Positions 39,618 to 48,712 of a DNA stretch of 64,000 nucleotides are shown here, in pieces; position 1 is the stretch's first letter; every line of letters begins with the position of its first letter. A model generated the notes under the pieces. It saw nothing but the letters and a program-made list of their open reading frames with translations, did no database searches and was not told where the DNA came from. Made by a program: the position numbers and the translations under genes. Source of the stretch: LGRD01 sp031415135 (GTDB taxonomy: Bacteria; Pseudomonadota; Gammaproteobacteria; Burkholderiales; Burkholderiaceae_C); the NCBI GenBank assembly GCA_031415135.1, contig JANORB010000083.1:16729-80728 (forward strand), read 5' to 3'.

Positions 39618-40919
39618 ATGGCCCTTTTTTCGCAAGACTCGCTCAACGAAGGCGTGCGCAAGCGCGAGGTGTTCGGCTGGGCCATGTACGACTTTGCGAA
39701 CTCGGGCTACACCACGGTGGTGCTGACCGCCGTGTTCAACACCTACTTTGTGGGTGTGGCCGCCAATGGCGCCGACTGGGGCACTTTTGCCTGGACCATG
39801 GTGCTGGCCTTGTCCAGCCTGATCGTGATGTTGACCATGCCGGCGCTGGGGGCCTATGCCGACCTGCGCGCCGCGAAGAAGCGCTTGTTGATGCTGACCA
39901 CGGTGGGGTGTGTCGTTGCCACTGCGGCACTGGCGCTGGTGGGGCGCGGCGACGTCTGGCTGGCCGGTGTGGCCATCATTCTGTCGAACGTTTTTTATTC
40001 CTACGGCGAGTCGCTGATCGCGGCGTTTCTGCCTGAACTGGCACGGCGCGAGGCCATGGGCCGCGTGTCGGGCTGGGGCTGGAGCTTCGGTTATTTCGGC
40101 GGCATGCTGTCGCTGGGCTTGTCGCTGGCCTACGTGCTGTGGGCCCAGGCCAAGGGCATGCCGGCCACCGAGTTCGTTCCGGTGACGATGCTGATCACGA
40201 CGACTGTTTATGGTCTTGCTTCGGTGGCCACGTTTGTCCTGCTGCGTGAGCGCGCGGTGCCTCAAACCGGCGCCCTCCGGCAGGCCGGGTTGAAGGCCTC
40301 GGTGCAACGCCTGGCCGACAGCTGGCGCAAGGCGCGCAACCACCGCGACTTCTGCTGGCTGCTGGCGTGCGGCGCCGCCTATCAGGCCGGCATTTCGGTG
40401 GTGATTGCGTTGGCTGCGGTCTACGCTGAACAGGCGCTCGGCTTCAAGCAGGCAGACACGATGCTGCTGGTGTTCCTGGTCAACATCGCCTCGGCAATCG
40501 GCGCGTTCGGTTTCGGCTATTTCCAGGACCGGGTGGGGCACAAGCGCGCGCTGGCGATCACGCTGGTCGGCTGGATCGTGATGACCGTGCTGGCTTACCT
40601 GGCGACCAGCCCCACGCTGTTCTGGGTGGCCGCCGTGATTGCCGGCCTTTGCATGGGCTCGAGCCAGTCGGCCGGGCGTGCGATGACCGGTGTTTTCGCG
40701 CCGGCCCGGCATCTCGCAGAGTTCTTTGGCCTGTGGACCTTCGCGACGCGCTTGGCAGCCATCGTCGGCCCGCTGACCTACGGCGTGGTGACCCTGTTGA
40801 CCAGTGGCAACCATCGCCTGGCCATTCTGTCCACCGCCGTGTTCTTCGTCGTCGGGCTGGTGCTGTTGCTGCCGCTGAATGTGGAACGCGGCGTTCAGGC
40901 CGCGCGCGCAAGAGCCTGA
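39618..40919 (+). CDS. UMF1 family MFS transporter (Atg22/BtlA-like)
   Basis: This 433-residue membrane protein has about 12 hydrophobic helices. It begins with the UMF1 signature KREVFGWAMYDFANSGYTTVVLTAVFNTYF. A second conserved segment is VSGWGWSFGYFGGMLSL near residue 150, and the QSAGRAMTGVFAPARHLAEFFGLW stretch lies in the second half. Members are related to yeast Atg22 vacuolar amino acid exporters; the bacterial substrate is unknown. GGAGG precedes the ATG. The gene starts 44 bases after tRNA-Leu(TAA) with no terminator between, so it may be transcribed from the tRNA promoter. Confidence 0.9.
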   Translation: MALFSQDSLNEGVRKREVFGWAMYDFANSGYTTVVLTAVFNTYFVGVAANGADWGTFAWTMVLALSSLIVMLTMPALGAYADLRAAKKRLLMLTTVGCVVATAALALVGRGDVWLAGVAIILSNVFYSYGESLIAAFLPELARREAMGRVSGWGWSFGYFGGMLSLGLSLAYVLWAQAKGMPATEFVPVTMLITTTVYGLASVATFVLLRERAVPQTGALRQAGLKASVQRLADSWRKARNHRDFCWLLACGAAYQAGISVVIALAAVYAEQALGFKQADTMLLVFLVNIASAIGAFGFGYFQDRVGHKRALAITLVGWIVMTVLAYLATSPTLFWVAAVIAGLCMGSSQSAGRAMTGVFAPARHLAEFFGLWTFATRLAAIVGPLTYGVVTLLTSGNHRLAILSTAVFFVVGLVLLLPLNVERGVQAARARA

Positions 40920-40946
40920 GTCCCTCTGTCCCGTGGGGATCAGATA

Positions 40947-40968
40947 AAATCGAACGATCGTTCTATTT
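40947..40968 (+). promoter_or_regulatory. Palindromic operator upstream of etfBA
   Basis: The perfect 12-base palindrome GAACGATCGTTC (40952-40963) is extended by matching AAAT and ATTT arms with one mismatched pair, giving a 22-base symmetric site. It overlaps the candidate -10 box TAAAAT (40945-40950). A dimeric repressor, probably TetR-type, is the natural reading. Similar AACGATCGTT-centred sites have, as I recall, been proposed for fatty-acid-oxidation regulators in Betaproteobacteria. Confidence 0.6.
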
Positions 40969-41057
40969 CGCCATCGGCAGGCTTGCACATGGCCTGGCGC
41001 ATGGCGCTCGAGAACTAGAATCGAATCAATGCAAGCATCAATTCAGGAGCCCACGGA

Positions 41058-41807
41058 ATGAAGGTTCTCGTCGCAGTGAAACGGGTCGTCGATTACAACG
41101 TGAAGGTGCGTGTGAAATCCGATGGCACGGGCATGGACATCGCCAATGTCAAGATGAGCATGAACCCGTTCGACGAGATCGCCGTTGAAGAGGCGGTGCG
41201 GCTGCGCGAGAAGGGCGTGGTCACCGAGGTGATCGCGGTGTCCTGCGGGGTCACGCAGTGCCAGGAGACCTTGCGCACCGCCATGGCCATCGGCGCCGAC
41301 CGCGCCATCCTGGTCGAGACCACCGAAGAACTCCAGCCGCTGGCGGTGGCCAAGCTGCTCAAGGCGCTGGTCGACAAGGAGCAGCCCGGCCTGATCATCC
41401 TGGGCAAGCAGGCCATCGACGACGACTGCAACCAGACCGGCCAGATGCTCGCTGCGCTGGCCGACCTGCCGCAGGGCACGTTTGCCAGCAAGGTGGAAGT
41501 GGTCGACGGCAAGGCGCGGGTCACACGCGAAGTCGACGGCGGGCTGGAGACCTTGAGCATCGACCTGCCGGCCGTCGTCACCACCGACCTGCGCCTGAAC
41601 GAGCCGCGCTACGTGACCTTGCCGAACATCATGAAGGCGAAGAAGAAGACGCTTGAGGTTTTCAAGCCGGCGGACCTGGGTGTGGACATCACGCCGCACA
41701 TCAAGACCCTCAAGGTGAGTGAGCCGCCCAAGCGCAGTGCCGGCATCAAGGTGCCCGATGTGGCCACGCTGGTCGCCAAACTCAAGACCGAAGCGAAGGT
41801 GATCTGA
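41058..41807 (+). CDS. etfB: Electron transfer flavoprotein subunit beta
   Basis: EtfB with EtfA carries electrons from acyl-CoA and related dehydrogenases to ETF-ubiquinone oxidoreductase. The 249-residue protein has the AMP-binding alpha/beta fold with KMSMNPFDEIAVEEAVRL and the conserved stretch GKQAIDDDCNQTGQMLA. The signature VTTDLRLNEPRYVTLPNIMKAKKK is the ETF-beta recognition and docking region. AGGAG precedes the ATG. etfA follows after two bases and an acyl-CoA dehydrogenase gene after that, so the three act in one pathway. The palindrome upstream suggests repression in the absence of fatty-acid substrates (inference). Confidence 0.96.
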   Translation: MKVLVAVKRVVDYNVKVRVKSDGTGMDIANVKMSMNPFDEIAVEEAVRLREKGVVTEVIAVSCGVTQCQETLRTAMAIGADRAILVETTEELQPLAVAKLLKALVDKEQPGLIILGKQAIDDDCNQTGQMLAALADLPQGTFASKVEVVDGKARVTREVDGGLETLSIDLPAVVTTDLRLNEPRYVTLPNIMKAKKKTLEVFKPADLGVDITPHIKTLKVSEPPKRSAGIKVPDVATLVAKLKTEAKVI

Positions 41808-41809
41808 CC

Positions 41810-42742
41810 ATGGCCTGCCTTGTCATTGCTGAACACGACAACCACATCGTCAAGGGTGCGACGCTGAACACCGTCACCGCCGCAGCGCAATGTGGCGGTG
41901 AGGTGCACGTGCTGATTGCCGGCGCGAATGCCGGCGCCGCTGCGGCGGCTGCCGCCCGCATCACCAACGTGGCGAAGGTGCTGCACGCCGATGGCGAACA
42001 GTTTGCGCACGGGCTGGCCGAGAACGTCGCCGCGCAGGTGCTGGCGCTGGCGCCGAACTACAGCCACATTGTTTTTCCCGCCACCGCGTCGGGCAAGAAC
42101 ATCGCGCCCCGAGTGGCGGCCAGGCTCGACGTCGGCCAGATCTCCGACATCACCAAGGTTGTCGCGCCAGACACGTTCGAGCGGCCGATCTACGCTGGCA
42201 ACGCGGTCGCTCTGGTGCAGAGCCTGGACGCCACCAAGGTCATCACGGTGCGCACCACCGGCTTTGATCCGGCCGCCGCGTCGGGTGGCGCAGCGGCCAT
42301 CGAAGTCCTGGCGCCTGTGGCGGCCAGCGCCAAGACGAGCTTTCTCGGCAGCGAGATCGCCAGGAACGACCGGCCGGAGTTGACCGCCGCCAAGATCATC
42401 GTCTCCGGTGGTCGCGCCATGGGAAGTTCTGAAAAATTCAACGAGGTGCTCACGCCCCTGGCCGACAAGCTCGGCGCCGCGTTGGGCGCGTCGCGCGCCG
42501 CGGTCGATGCGGGCTACGCGCCGAATGACTGGCAGGTCGGCCAGACCGGCAAGATCGTCGCGCCTCAGCTGTACGTGGCGTGCGGCATCAGCGGCGCGAT
42601 CCAGCACCTGGCGGGCATGAAGGACAGCAAGGTCATCGTGGCCATCAACAAAGACCCCGAAGCGCCGATCTTCAGTGTGGCCGACTATGGCCTGGAAGCT
42701 GACCTGTTTGTTGCGATCCCGGAGTTGATCGCAGCACTCTGA
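41810..42742 (+). CDS. etfA: Electron transfer flavoprotein subunit alpha
   Basis: EtfA binds the redox-active FAD of the ETF heterodimer. In this 310-residue protein the N-terminal domain (1-180) is the ETF fold. The C-terminal domain (about 190-310) is the FAD-binding part, with VSGGRAMGSSEKFN, a QVGQTGKIVAPQLYVACGISG region and the end KDPEAPIFSVADYGLEADLF; this is the EtfA signature. It starts two bases after etfB. The perfect terminator at 42763-42801 ends the etfBA unit before the dehydrogenase gene. Confidence 0.96.
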   Translation: MACLVIAEHDNHIVKGATLNTVTAAAQCGGEVHVLIAGANAGAAAAAAARITNVAKVLHADGEQFAHGLAENVAAQVLALAPNYSHIVFPATASGKNIAPRVAARLDVGQISDITKVVAPDTFERPIYAGNAVALVQSLDATKVITVRTTGFDPAAASGGAAAIEVLAPVAASAKTSFLGSEIARNDRPELTAAKIIVSGGRAMGSSEKFNEVLTPLADKLGAALGASRAAVDAGYAPNDWQVGQTGKIVAPQLYVACGISGAIQHLAGMKDSKVIVAINKDPEAPIFSVADYGLEADLFVAIPELIAAL

Positions 42743-42762
42743 CCGGCGTCGAATGAAATCGC

Positions 42763-42801
42763 AGCCCGTTCGCCCGATGACCGTGGGCGGACGGGCTTTT
42801 T
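42763..42801 (+). terminator. Intrinsic terminator of etfBA
   Basis: AGCCCGTTCGCCC (42763-42775) pairs with GGGCGGACGGGCT (42785-42797), 12 pairs and one mismatch, followed by TTTTT. Confidence 0.9.
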
Positions 42802-42828
42802 GTTGGCTGACACACCGAAGGACTCGCC

Positions 42829-44622
42829 GTGACCTACCTGGCTCCCGTGAAGGACATGCTGTTTTGCATGAAGGAACTTGCCGGCCTCGATGAGGTGGCC
42901 AAGATGCCGGGCTTCGAAGAGGCCGGCGTCGAGACCGCCCAGGCCGTGCTCGAAGAATGCGCCAAGTTCAACGAAGGCGTCCTGGCGCCGTTGAACTGGG
43001 AGGGCGACAAAAATCCCTCGACATGGAAGGACGGCAAGGTGACCACCACGCCCGGCTTTGCGCAGGCGTTCCGCCAGTTCGGCGAAGGCGGCTGGCAGGG
43101 CTTGCAACACCCGGCCGAGTTCGGCGGGCAGGGCTTGCCCAAGACCATCGGGGCGGCCTGCATCGAAATGCTCAACAGCGCCAACATGAGTTTTGCGCTG
43201 TGCCCCTTGCTGACCGACGGCGCCATCGAAGCCCTGCTCACGGCGGGCTCGCCCGCGCAGCAGGCGCTGTACTTGCCGAAGATGATCTCGGGCGAGTGGA
43301 CCGGCACGATGAACCTGACCGAACCGCAAGCGGGTTCCGACCTGGCGATGGTGCGCACCCGCGCCGAGCCGCAGCCCGATGGCAGCTTCAAGCTCTTCGG
43401 CACCAAGATCTTCATCACCTACGGCGAGCACGACCTGGCCGCCAACATCGTGCACCTGGTGCTGGCGCGCGTGGTGGGCGCGCCCGAAGGCGTGAAGGGC
43501 ATCAGCCTGTTCATCGTGCCGAAATTCATGATCAATGCCGACGGTTCCCTGGGCGCGCGCAACGACGCCCACTGCGTCAGCATCGAGCACAAGCTGGGCA
43601 TCAAGGCCAGCCCGACGGCCGTGCTTCAGTTCGGTGACCACGGTGGCGCCGTGGGGCACCTGATCGGCCAGGAGAACCGTGGCCTGGAGTACATGTTCAT
43701 CATGATGAACGCGGCGCGCTACGCCGTGGGCATGCAAGGCATCGCGATTGCCGAACGGGCCTACCAGAAGGCGGCGCAGTTTGCGCGCGATCGCATCCAG
43801 TCGCGGCCGGTGGACGGCTCGCTTCCCGGCAGCGGCGCCATCATTCACCACCCCGACGTGAAACGCATGCTGATGACCATGCGCGCCTGCACCGAAGGCT
43901 GCCGCGCGATGGCCATGGTGGCCGCGGCCGCGTTCGACGCCGCGCACCACCACCCCGACGCCGAGACGCGAAAGCAGAACCAGGCTTTCTATGAATTCAT
44001 GGTGCCGCTGGTCAAGGGCTACAGCACCGAGATGAGCATCGAGATCGCGAGCCTGGGGGTGCAGGTGCATGGCGGCATGGGTTTCATCGAAGAAACCGGC
44101 GCTGCGCAGTACTTGCGCGACGCGCGCATCCTGACCATCTACGAGGGCACCACGGCGATCCAGGCCAACGACCTGGTGGGCCGCAAGACCGCGCGCGACG
44201 GCGGCCGCACGGCCAAGGCCGTCGCGGCCCAGATCGCAGCCACCGAACAGCTGCTCGCGCAACGTGACAGCGTCGCCGCGCGCGCCATGCTCAAACGCCT
44301 GAAGGCCGGCCGCGAAGCGTTCGAACAGGTGGTCGATTTCGTCGTGGGCGGAACCAGGGCCAGTCCGAACGCGGTGTTCGCCGGCTCGGTGCCCTACCTC
44401 ATGCTGGCGGGCATCCTGGCCGCCGGCTGGCAGCTGGCGCGGGCGCTGCTGGTGGCCGAGGACCAGCTCGCCAAGGGCGAGGGCGACACCGCCTTCCTGC
44501 GCGCCAAGGTCGCCACCGCGCACTTCTATGCCGACCATCTGCTCAGCAGGTTGCCGGGCATGCGCGATGCCATCGTCGATGGCGCCGACAGCGTCACCGC
44601 GTTGGCGCTCGAATCATTCTGA
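42829..44622 (+). CDS. Acyl-CoA dehydrogenase (about 600-residue type)
   Basis: This enzyme oxidises acyl-CoA to enoyl-CoA and passes electrons to ETF. At 597 residues it is the long bacterial form with an additional C-terminal helical domain (about 460-597). Visible features are TEPQAGSDLAMVRT (FAD/substrate region), GTKIFITYGEHDLAANIVHLVLARV and the catalytic Glu in IYEGTTAIQANDLVGRK. The start is a GTG at 42829. It follows the etfBA terminator and precedes a flavin oxidoreductase gene by 25 bases. The chain-length preference cannot be told from sequence by eye; the pairing with ETF genes supports beta-oxidation. Confidence 0.94.
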   Translation: MTYLAPVKDMLFCMKELAGLDEVAKMPGFEEAGVETAQAVLEECAKFNEGVLAPLNWEGDKNPSTWKDGKVTTTPGFAQAFRQFGEGGWQGLQHPAEFGGQGLPKTIGAACIEMLNSANMSFALCPLLTDGAIEALLTAGSPAQQALYLPKMISGEWTGTMNLTEPQAGSDLAMVRTRAEPQPDGSFKLFGTKIFITYGEHDLAANIVHLVLARVVGAPEGVKGISLFIVPKFMINADGSLGARNDAHCVSIEHKLGIKASPTAVLQFGDHGGAVGHLIGQENRGLEYMFIMMNAARYAVGMQGIAIAERAYQKAAQFARDRIQSRPVDGSLPGSGAIIHHPDVKRMLMTMRACTEGCRAMAMVAAAAFDAAHHHPDAETRKQNQAFYEFMVPLVKGYSTEMSIEIASLGVQVHGGMGFIEETGAAQYLRDARILTIYEGTTAIQANDLVGRKTARDGGRTAKAVAAQIAATEQLLAQRDSVAARAMLKRLKAGREAFEQVVDFVVGGTRASPNAVFAGSVPYLMLAGILAAGWQLARALLVAEDQLAKGEGDTAFLRAKVATAHFYADHLLSRLPGMRDAIVDGADSVTALALESF

Positions 44623-44647
44623 GACCACTTGTCGAGAACAAAGACCC

Positions 44648-45601
44648 ATGCCGCTTCCCACCGTCCTGCGCCATCTGCCGCTGCCGATCATCGGTGCGCC
44701 GCTGTTCATCATCAGCAACCCCCAACTGGTCATCGAACAATGCAAGGCCGGCGTGGTCGGGTCGATGCCGTCGCTGAACGCCCGGCCCGCCGAGCAGTTG
44801 GACGAGTGGCTGGCCGAGATCACCGAAACACTCGCCGCCCACAACAGGGCGCACCCCGAACGGCCTGCCGCGCCGTTCGCCATCAACCAGATCGTGCACA
44901 AGAGCAACGACCGCCTTGAACACGACCTGCGGGTGTGCGCCAAGTACCGGGTGCCCATCATCATCACGTCTCTGGGTGCGCGCACCGATCTCAATGAAGC
45001 GGTGCATGCGTGGGGGGGTGTGGTCTTGCACGACATCATCAACAACACCTTCGCCCGAAAGGCGATCGAGAAGGGCGCCGACGGGCTGATCGCCGTGGCT
45101 GCGGGCGCTGGCGGCCACGCCGGTGTGAAGAGCCCGTTTGCGCTGGTGCAGGAAATCCGCCAGTGGTTCGACGGCCCGGTGGCGCTGAGCGGCGCCATCG
45201 CCAGCGGTGGCGCGGTGCTGGCCGCGCAGGCCATGGGAGCCGACTTCGCCTACATCGGCTCGGCGTTCATTGCCACCGAGGAGGCGCGCGCGTCGGACGG
45301 CTACAAGCAGATGATCGTCGACGGCAACAGCGACGACATCGTCTACAGCAACCTGTTCACCGGTGTTCATGGCAACTACCTGAAGGGCTCGATCCGCAAC
45401 GCCGGACTCGACCCCGACCAGTTGGCCGTCAGTGATGCGAGCAAGATGAACTTCAGCGGTGCCGCCACCAAGGCCTGGAAGGACATCTGGGGTTGCGGGC
45501 AGGGCATCGGCACGGTCGATCGGGTGCTGCCCGCGCGCGAGTTGATCGCGCGCTTGCGGCGCGAATACGAGTCGGCCCGGCAGCGCTTGATTCCCGCCTG
45601 A
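44648..45601 (+). CDS. NAD(P)H-dependent flavin oxidoreductase / nitronate monooxygenase family
   Basis: This FMN-dependent protein belongs to the nitronate monooxygenase/2-nitropropane dioxygenase-like TIM-barrel family, which oxidises nitronates or reduces quinone- and enoyl-type substrates. The 317-residue protein has PIIGAPLFIISNPQLV near the start, the FMN-phosphate-binding AAGAGGHAG near residue 155, and SGAIASGGAVLAAQAMGADFAYIGSAF. The real substrate is unknown. The ATG at 44648 fits homologues; the frame is open upstream inside the dehydrogenase gene. It probably belongs to the same transcript. Confidence 0.9.
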   Translation: MPLPTVLRHLPLPIIGAPLFIISNPQLVIEQCKAGVVGSMPSLNARPAEQLDEWLAEITETLAAHNRAHPERPAAPFAINQIVHKSNDRLEHDLRVCAKYRVPIIITSLGARTDLNEAVHAWGGVVLHDIINNTFARKAIEKGADGLIAVAAGAGGHAGVKSPFALVQEIRQWFDGPVALSGAIASGGAVLAAQAMGADFAYIGSAFIATEEARASDGYKQMIVDGNSDDIVYSNLFTGVHGNYLKGSIRNAGLDPDQLAVSDASKMNFSGAATKAWKDIWGCGQGIGTVDRVLPARELIARLRREYESARQRLIPA

Positions 45602-45638
45602 GCCGGGTGCGGCCGCAAAGCGCCAACGGGGAGCCGCG

Positions 45639-46883
45639 ATGAGTCAGCGACAAGTCATCCGCAACGCCAGCGTCTTCGACAGCGCCACCGGGCGTTTGTG
45701 CCCGAACAGCCAGATCGTGATCGAAGGCGGGCGCATCGCCGGCGTCACGTCCGAACCGGTTCAGGTCGACGCTGCGCGGGTGATCGACGCCGGTGGCCGG
45801 GCCGTGCTGCCCGGTCTGATCGACGCCCACGTGCATGTGGTCGCGGCATCGCATGATCTGACGAGTCTGGCCCTGCAGCCGGCCTCGCTGGTGTCGGCTC
45901 AAAGCAGCCACATCCTGCGCGACATGCTGATGCGTGGCTTCACCACGGTGCGCGACGCGGGCGGTGCCGACTTCGGCTTGCAAGAAGCGGTCGAGCGCGG
46001 GCTGTTCGAAGGGCCGCGGCTGTTCATCGCCGGCTTTCCGATTTCACAGACCGGCGGCCATGCCGACATGCGGCCCAAGGGCGTGCGCTCGCGCGAGATG
46101 TTCTGCGCCTGTGCCGGGCTGGGGCTGATTGGCGCGATTGCCGACGGCGTGGGCGAAGTGCGGCGCGCGGTGCGCGAGCAGGTGCGCAACGGCGCCAACC
46201 AGATCAAGATCATGGCCGGTGGTGGTGTTTCCAGCCCCACCGACCCGATCGATGGCACCCAGTTCTCGCTCGATGAGCTGCGCGCCGCCTGCGAAGAAGC
46301 CGACGCCGCCAACCTGTACACGATGGCGCATGCCTATTCGCCGCGCGCTGTCACGCGCGCGGTCCAGGCTGGAGTGCGCTCGATCGAACACGGCAACCTG
46401 ATCGACGAAGCGACGGCCCGGGTGATGAAAGAGCACGGCGCCTACCTCGTCCCGACCTTGTCGACCTACGTCGCGCTGGCCGATGAAGGGCAGCGGCTGG
46501 GCTGGTCGGCTGCGATGCTGGACAAGCTGCGGGTGGTGCATGCGCGTGGCATCGAGGCCGTGAAGATCGCTCGCGCCGAAGGTGTGCCGGTGGTGTTCGG
46601 CACCGACCTGCTCGGGCACATGCACGCGCGCCAGTCGGGTGAGTTCGACCTGCGCCTGCCGGCCATGACGCCGGTGGAAGTGCTGCAGAGCGCCACCATC
46701 GTCGCGGCGCGGCTGATGCGGCAGGAGCGGCAGATCGGTCAGCTCGTTGCCGGCGCCTGGGCCGATCTGCTGGTGGTCGACGGCGACCCGACGCGCAGCC
46801 TGGAGATGCTGGCCGAGCCCGCCAGCGGGATACGGCTGCTCATGCAGGGCGGCCGCATCGTGCGCAATTCGCTGCCCGCCTGA
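45639..46883 (+). CDS. Metal-dependent amidohydrolase family protein (prolidase-like)
   Basis: This 414-residue member of the amidohydrolase superfamily has the metal motif DAHVH (His64, His66). A likely carbamylated or metal-bridging Lys lies in NQIKIMAGGG, with His in TMAHAYSP, His in SIEHGNLID and a catalytic Asp in FGTDLLGHMH. The closest groups are prolidase/Xaa-Pro or imidazolonepropionase-like hydrolases acting on N-acyl amino acids or dipeptides. The product is unknown. It is preceded by the flavin oxidoreductase gene and is convergent with a peptide-type ABC binding protein, which may supply its substrate (inference). Confidence 0.87.
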   Translation: MSQRQVIRNASVFDSATGRLCPNSQIVIEGGRIAGVTSEPVQVDAARVIDAGGRAVLPGLIDAHVHVVAASHDLTSLALQPASLVSAQSSHILRDMLMRGFTTVRDAGGADFGLQEAVERGLFEGPRLFIAGFPISQTGGHADMRPKGVRSREMFCACAGLGLIGAIADGVGEVRRAVREQVRNGANQIKIMAGGGVSSPTDPIDGTQFSLDELRAACEEADAANLYTMAHAYSPRAVTRAVQAGVRSIEHGNLIDEATARVMKEHGAYLVPTLSTYVALADEGQRLGWSAAMLDKLRVVHARGIEAVKIARAEGVPVVFGTDLLGHMHARQSGEFDLRLPAMTPVEVLQSATIVAARLMRQERQIGQLVAGAWADLLVVDGDPTRSLEMLAEPASGIRLLMQGGRIVRNSLPA

Positions 46884-46892
46884 GCCTCGACT

Positions 46893-48467
46893 TCACTTCA
46901 CGGACGTGAAGCGCGCTTCCGGCCGGTCGTCCGAGCGGTGCACGGTGTCGACGCCCTTTTTCATGGCCCACGGGCGCAGCTGGTGGTGCAGCGGGATGTA
47001 CAGGTACTCGTCGCGCGTTTGCAGCAGCGCCTCGCGGATCATGGCGTTGCGTTTGCTGATGTCGGTCTCGGACTTCATCGCATCGACGAGCTGGTCCACC
47101 TTGGCGTCGCTGACGCGGCCGAAGTTGAAGTTGCCGTCGGCCCCGGTCGTGCGCGTGCGCACCAGCGACTGCAGCGAGTACTGCGCGTCATAGGTCGCCA
47201 CGCCCCAGCCGAGCAGGTAGGCCGAGGTCTCGAAGTTCTGAACCTTGGCGATGAAGGTCGACATGTTCTCCGCCGCCAAGCGCGCCTTGATGCCCACGCG
47301 CGCCCACATCGCCAGCACGTTCTGGCAAATCTCTTCGTCGTTGACGTAGCGGTTGTTCGGGCAGGCCAGCGTGAACTCGAAGCCGTTCGGGTAGCCCGCA
47401 TCGGCCAGCAGCTTGCGCGCCTTGTCGGGGTCGGCCTTGAGCGGCGCGTCGATGTCGGGCGCGTGCCCGTTGACACCGGGCGCCACCATGATGGCCGCCG
47501 GAATCGACAGCCCGCGCATCGTGGTGCGCTTGATGGTCTCGCGGTCGATGGCGAGGTTGAGTGCCTCGCGCACGCGCTTGTCCTTGAACGGGTTCTTGCC
47601 CTTCACGTCCGAGTTCTTCAATTCGGGGCTGAACTGGTCCATGGCGATGAAGATCGTGCGCACCTCGTGGCCGTCGACCAGCTTGAGCTTTTCTTCGCTG
47701 CGCAGGCGCGCCACGTCTTGCGTGGGCAGGTCGGTGAGCATGTCCACGTCGCCCGACAGCAGCGCCGCCACGCGGGTCGAGTCTTGTTTGATCGGGGTGT
47801 AGATCACCTCGGTGACGTTGCCGGTGAGCTTGTCCCACCAGTCCTTGTTGACCACCATGTTGATGCGCTGGTCGGGCTGCCAGCCGGTGATGCGGTAGGG
47901 CCCGGTGCCGTTGACGTTGCGCGAGGCGTAGTTGTCTTCCTTGGCCTTGTAGTCCTGCGTGTTGGTGGTCTTGTTCTGCTCAGCCCACGCCTTGCTCATG
48001 ATGCGGAAGTCGATGATGTTGCGCAGCAGGATCGGGTTGGGCGAGCCCAGAATGAAGTCGACCGTGTGATCGTCGATCTTCTTGATGTCACCGATGCCGG
48101 TCACGTAGATCGACATCGTGCCCTGCGGTTGCTTGATGCGGCCGAACGAGAACACCACATCGTCGGCCGTGAACGGTGTGCCGTCATGGAATTTGACACC
48201 CTTGCGCAACTCGAATCGCACCTGGGTCGGGCTGACGTAGGTCCACTTCGTTGCCAGCGCCGGCTCGACTTCGTACTTGGCGCTGTAGCGGGTCAGGCCC
48301 TCGTAGGCATGCATCAGGATGGCGTTGGTCGTCGCATGATTTTGCGAATGCGGGTCCAGCGTCAGGATGTCGTTTTGCGCGGCCCAGCGCAAGGTGTTGG
48401 CGTGGGCGGGGGCGGCGAGCAGGCAGGCGGCCATGGCCGCGCTGGCCAGCAAAGTGTTCAGTTTCAT
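46893..48467 (-). CDS. ABC transporter substrate-binding protein (peptide/nickel, DppA type)
   Basis: This periplasmic binding protein of 524 residues delivers peptides or opine-like compounds to an ABC importer. It has a signal peptide (about 1-23, ending APAHA) and the SBP family 5 layout: LRWAAQNDILTLDPHSQNHATTNAI at the start, EPALATKWTYVSPTQVRFELRKGVKFHDGTPFTADDVVFSF near residue 60-110, and a C-terminal LLGWGVATYDAQYSLQSLVRTR. No permease or ATPase genes are adjacent, so it probably works with an importer encoded elsewhere. It is convergent with the amidohydrolase gene; their stops are nine bases apart. Confidence 0.92.
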   Translation of the reverse strand: MKLNTLLASAAMAACLLAAPAHANTLRWAAQNDILTLDPHSQNHATTNAILMHAYEGLTRYSAKYEVEPALATKWTYVSPTQVRFELRKGVKFHDGTPFTADDVVFSFGRIKQPQGTMSIYVTGIGDIKKIDDHTVDFILGSPNPILLRNIIDFRIMSKAWAEQNKTTNTQDYKAKEDNYASRNVNGTGPYRITGWQPDQRINMVVNKDWWDKLTGNVTEVIYTPIKQDSTRVAALLSGDVDMLTDLPTQDVARLRSEEKLKLVDGHEVRTIFIAMDQFSPELKNSDVKGKNPFKDKRVREALNLAIDRETIKRTTMRGLSIPAAIMVAPGVNGHAPDIDAPLKADPDKARKLLADAGYPNGFEFTLACPNNRYVNDEEICQNVLAMWARVGIKARLAAENMSTFIAKVQNFETSAYLLGWGVATYDAQYSLQSLVRTRTTGADGNFNFGRVSDAKVDQLVDAMKSETDISKRNAMIREALLQTRDEYLYIPLHHQLRPWAMKKGVDTVHRSDDRPEARFTSVK

Positions 48468-48712
48468 CAGTGGCTCCAGGTGAAGTGTGCCGGGCCGCCA
48501 TGCTACGGGGGTACGCTCGGCGCGTGGAGCCGGGAAAGCCCGCCCCGCGCACCCCAGGTGTTAAAGTCGCAGGCAGATTTCAATGGTCCTTCCCGCCGCC
48601 TGTGCTGTCAAGGCATCGGCGGGTCGCTCGTCCGCCAATCGGTCAAGCCGTGTCGCGGAAGGTTGTTCAACCCATCGGAGTGCCGGATGCCGGCGCGAAA
48701 GGTGAGCGCAAG

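Noticed and set aside
46884..46920. Short hairpin CTTCACG/CGTGAAG at the convergent end of the amidohydrolase and binding-protein genes
   Set aside because: It lies largely inside the coding end of the binding protein gene and has no T tract on either strand, so I do not call it a terminator.
48468..48712. Search for a leader or small gene upstream of sucA
   Set aside because: Only weak -10-like stretches are present; I see no hairpin, small frame with a ribosome site, or palindrome worth reporting.
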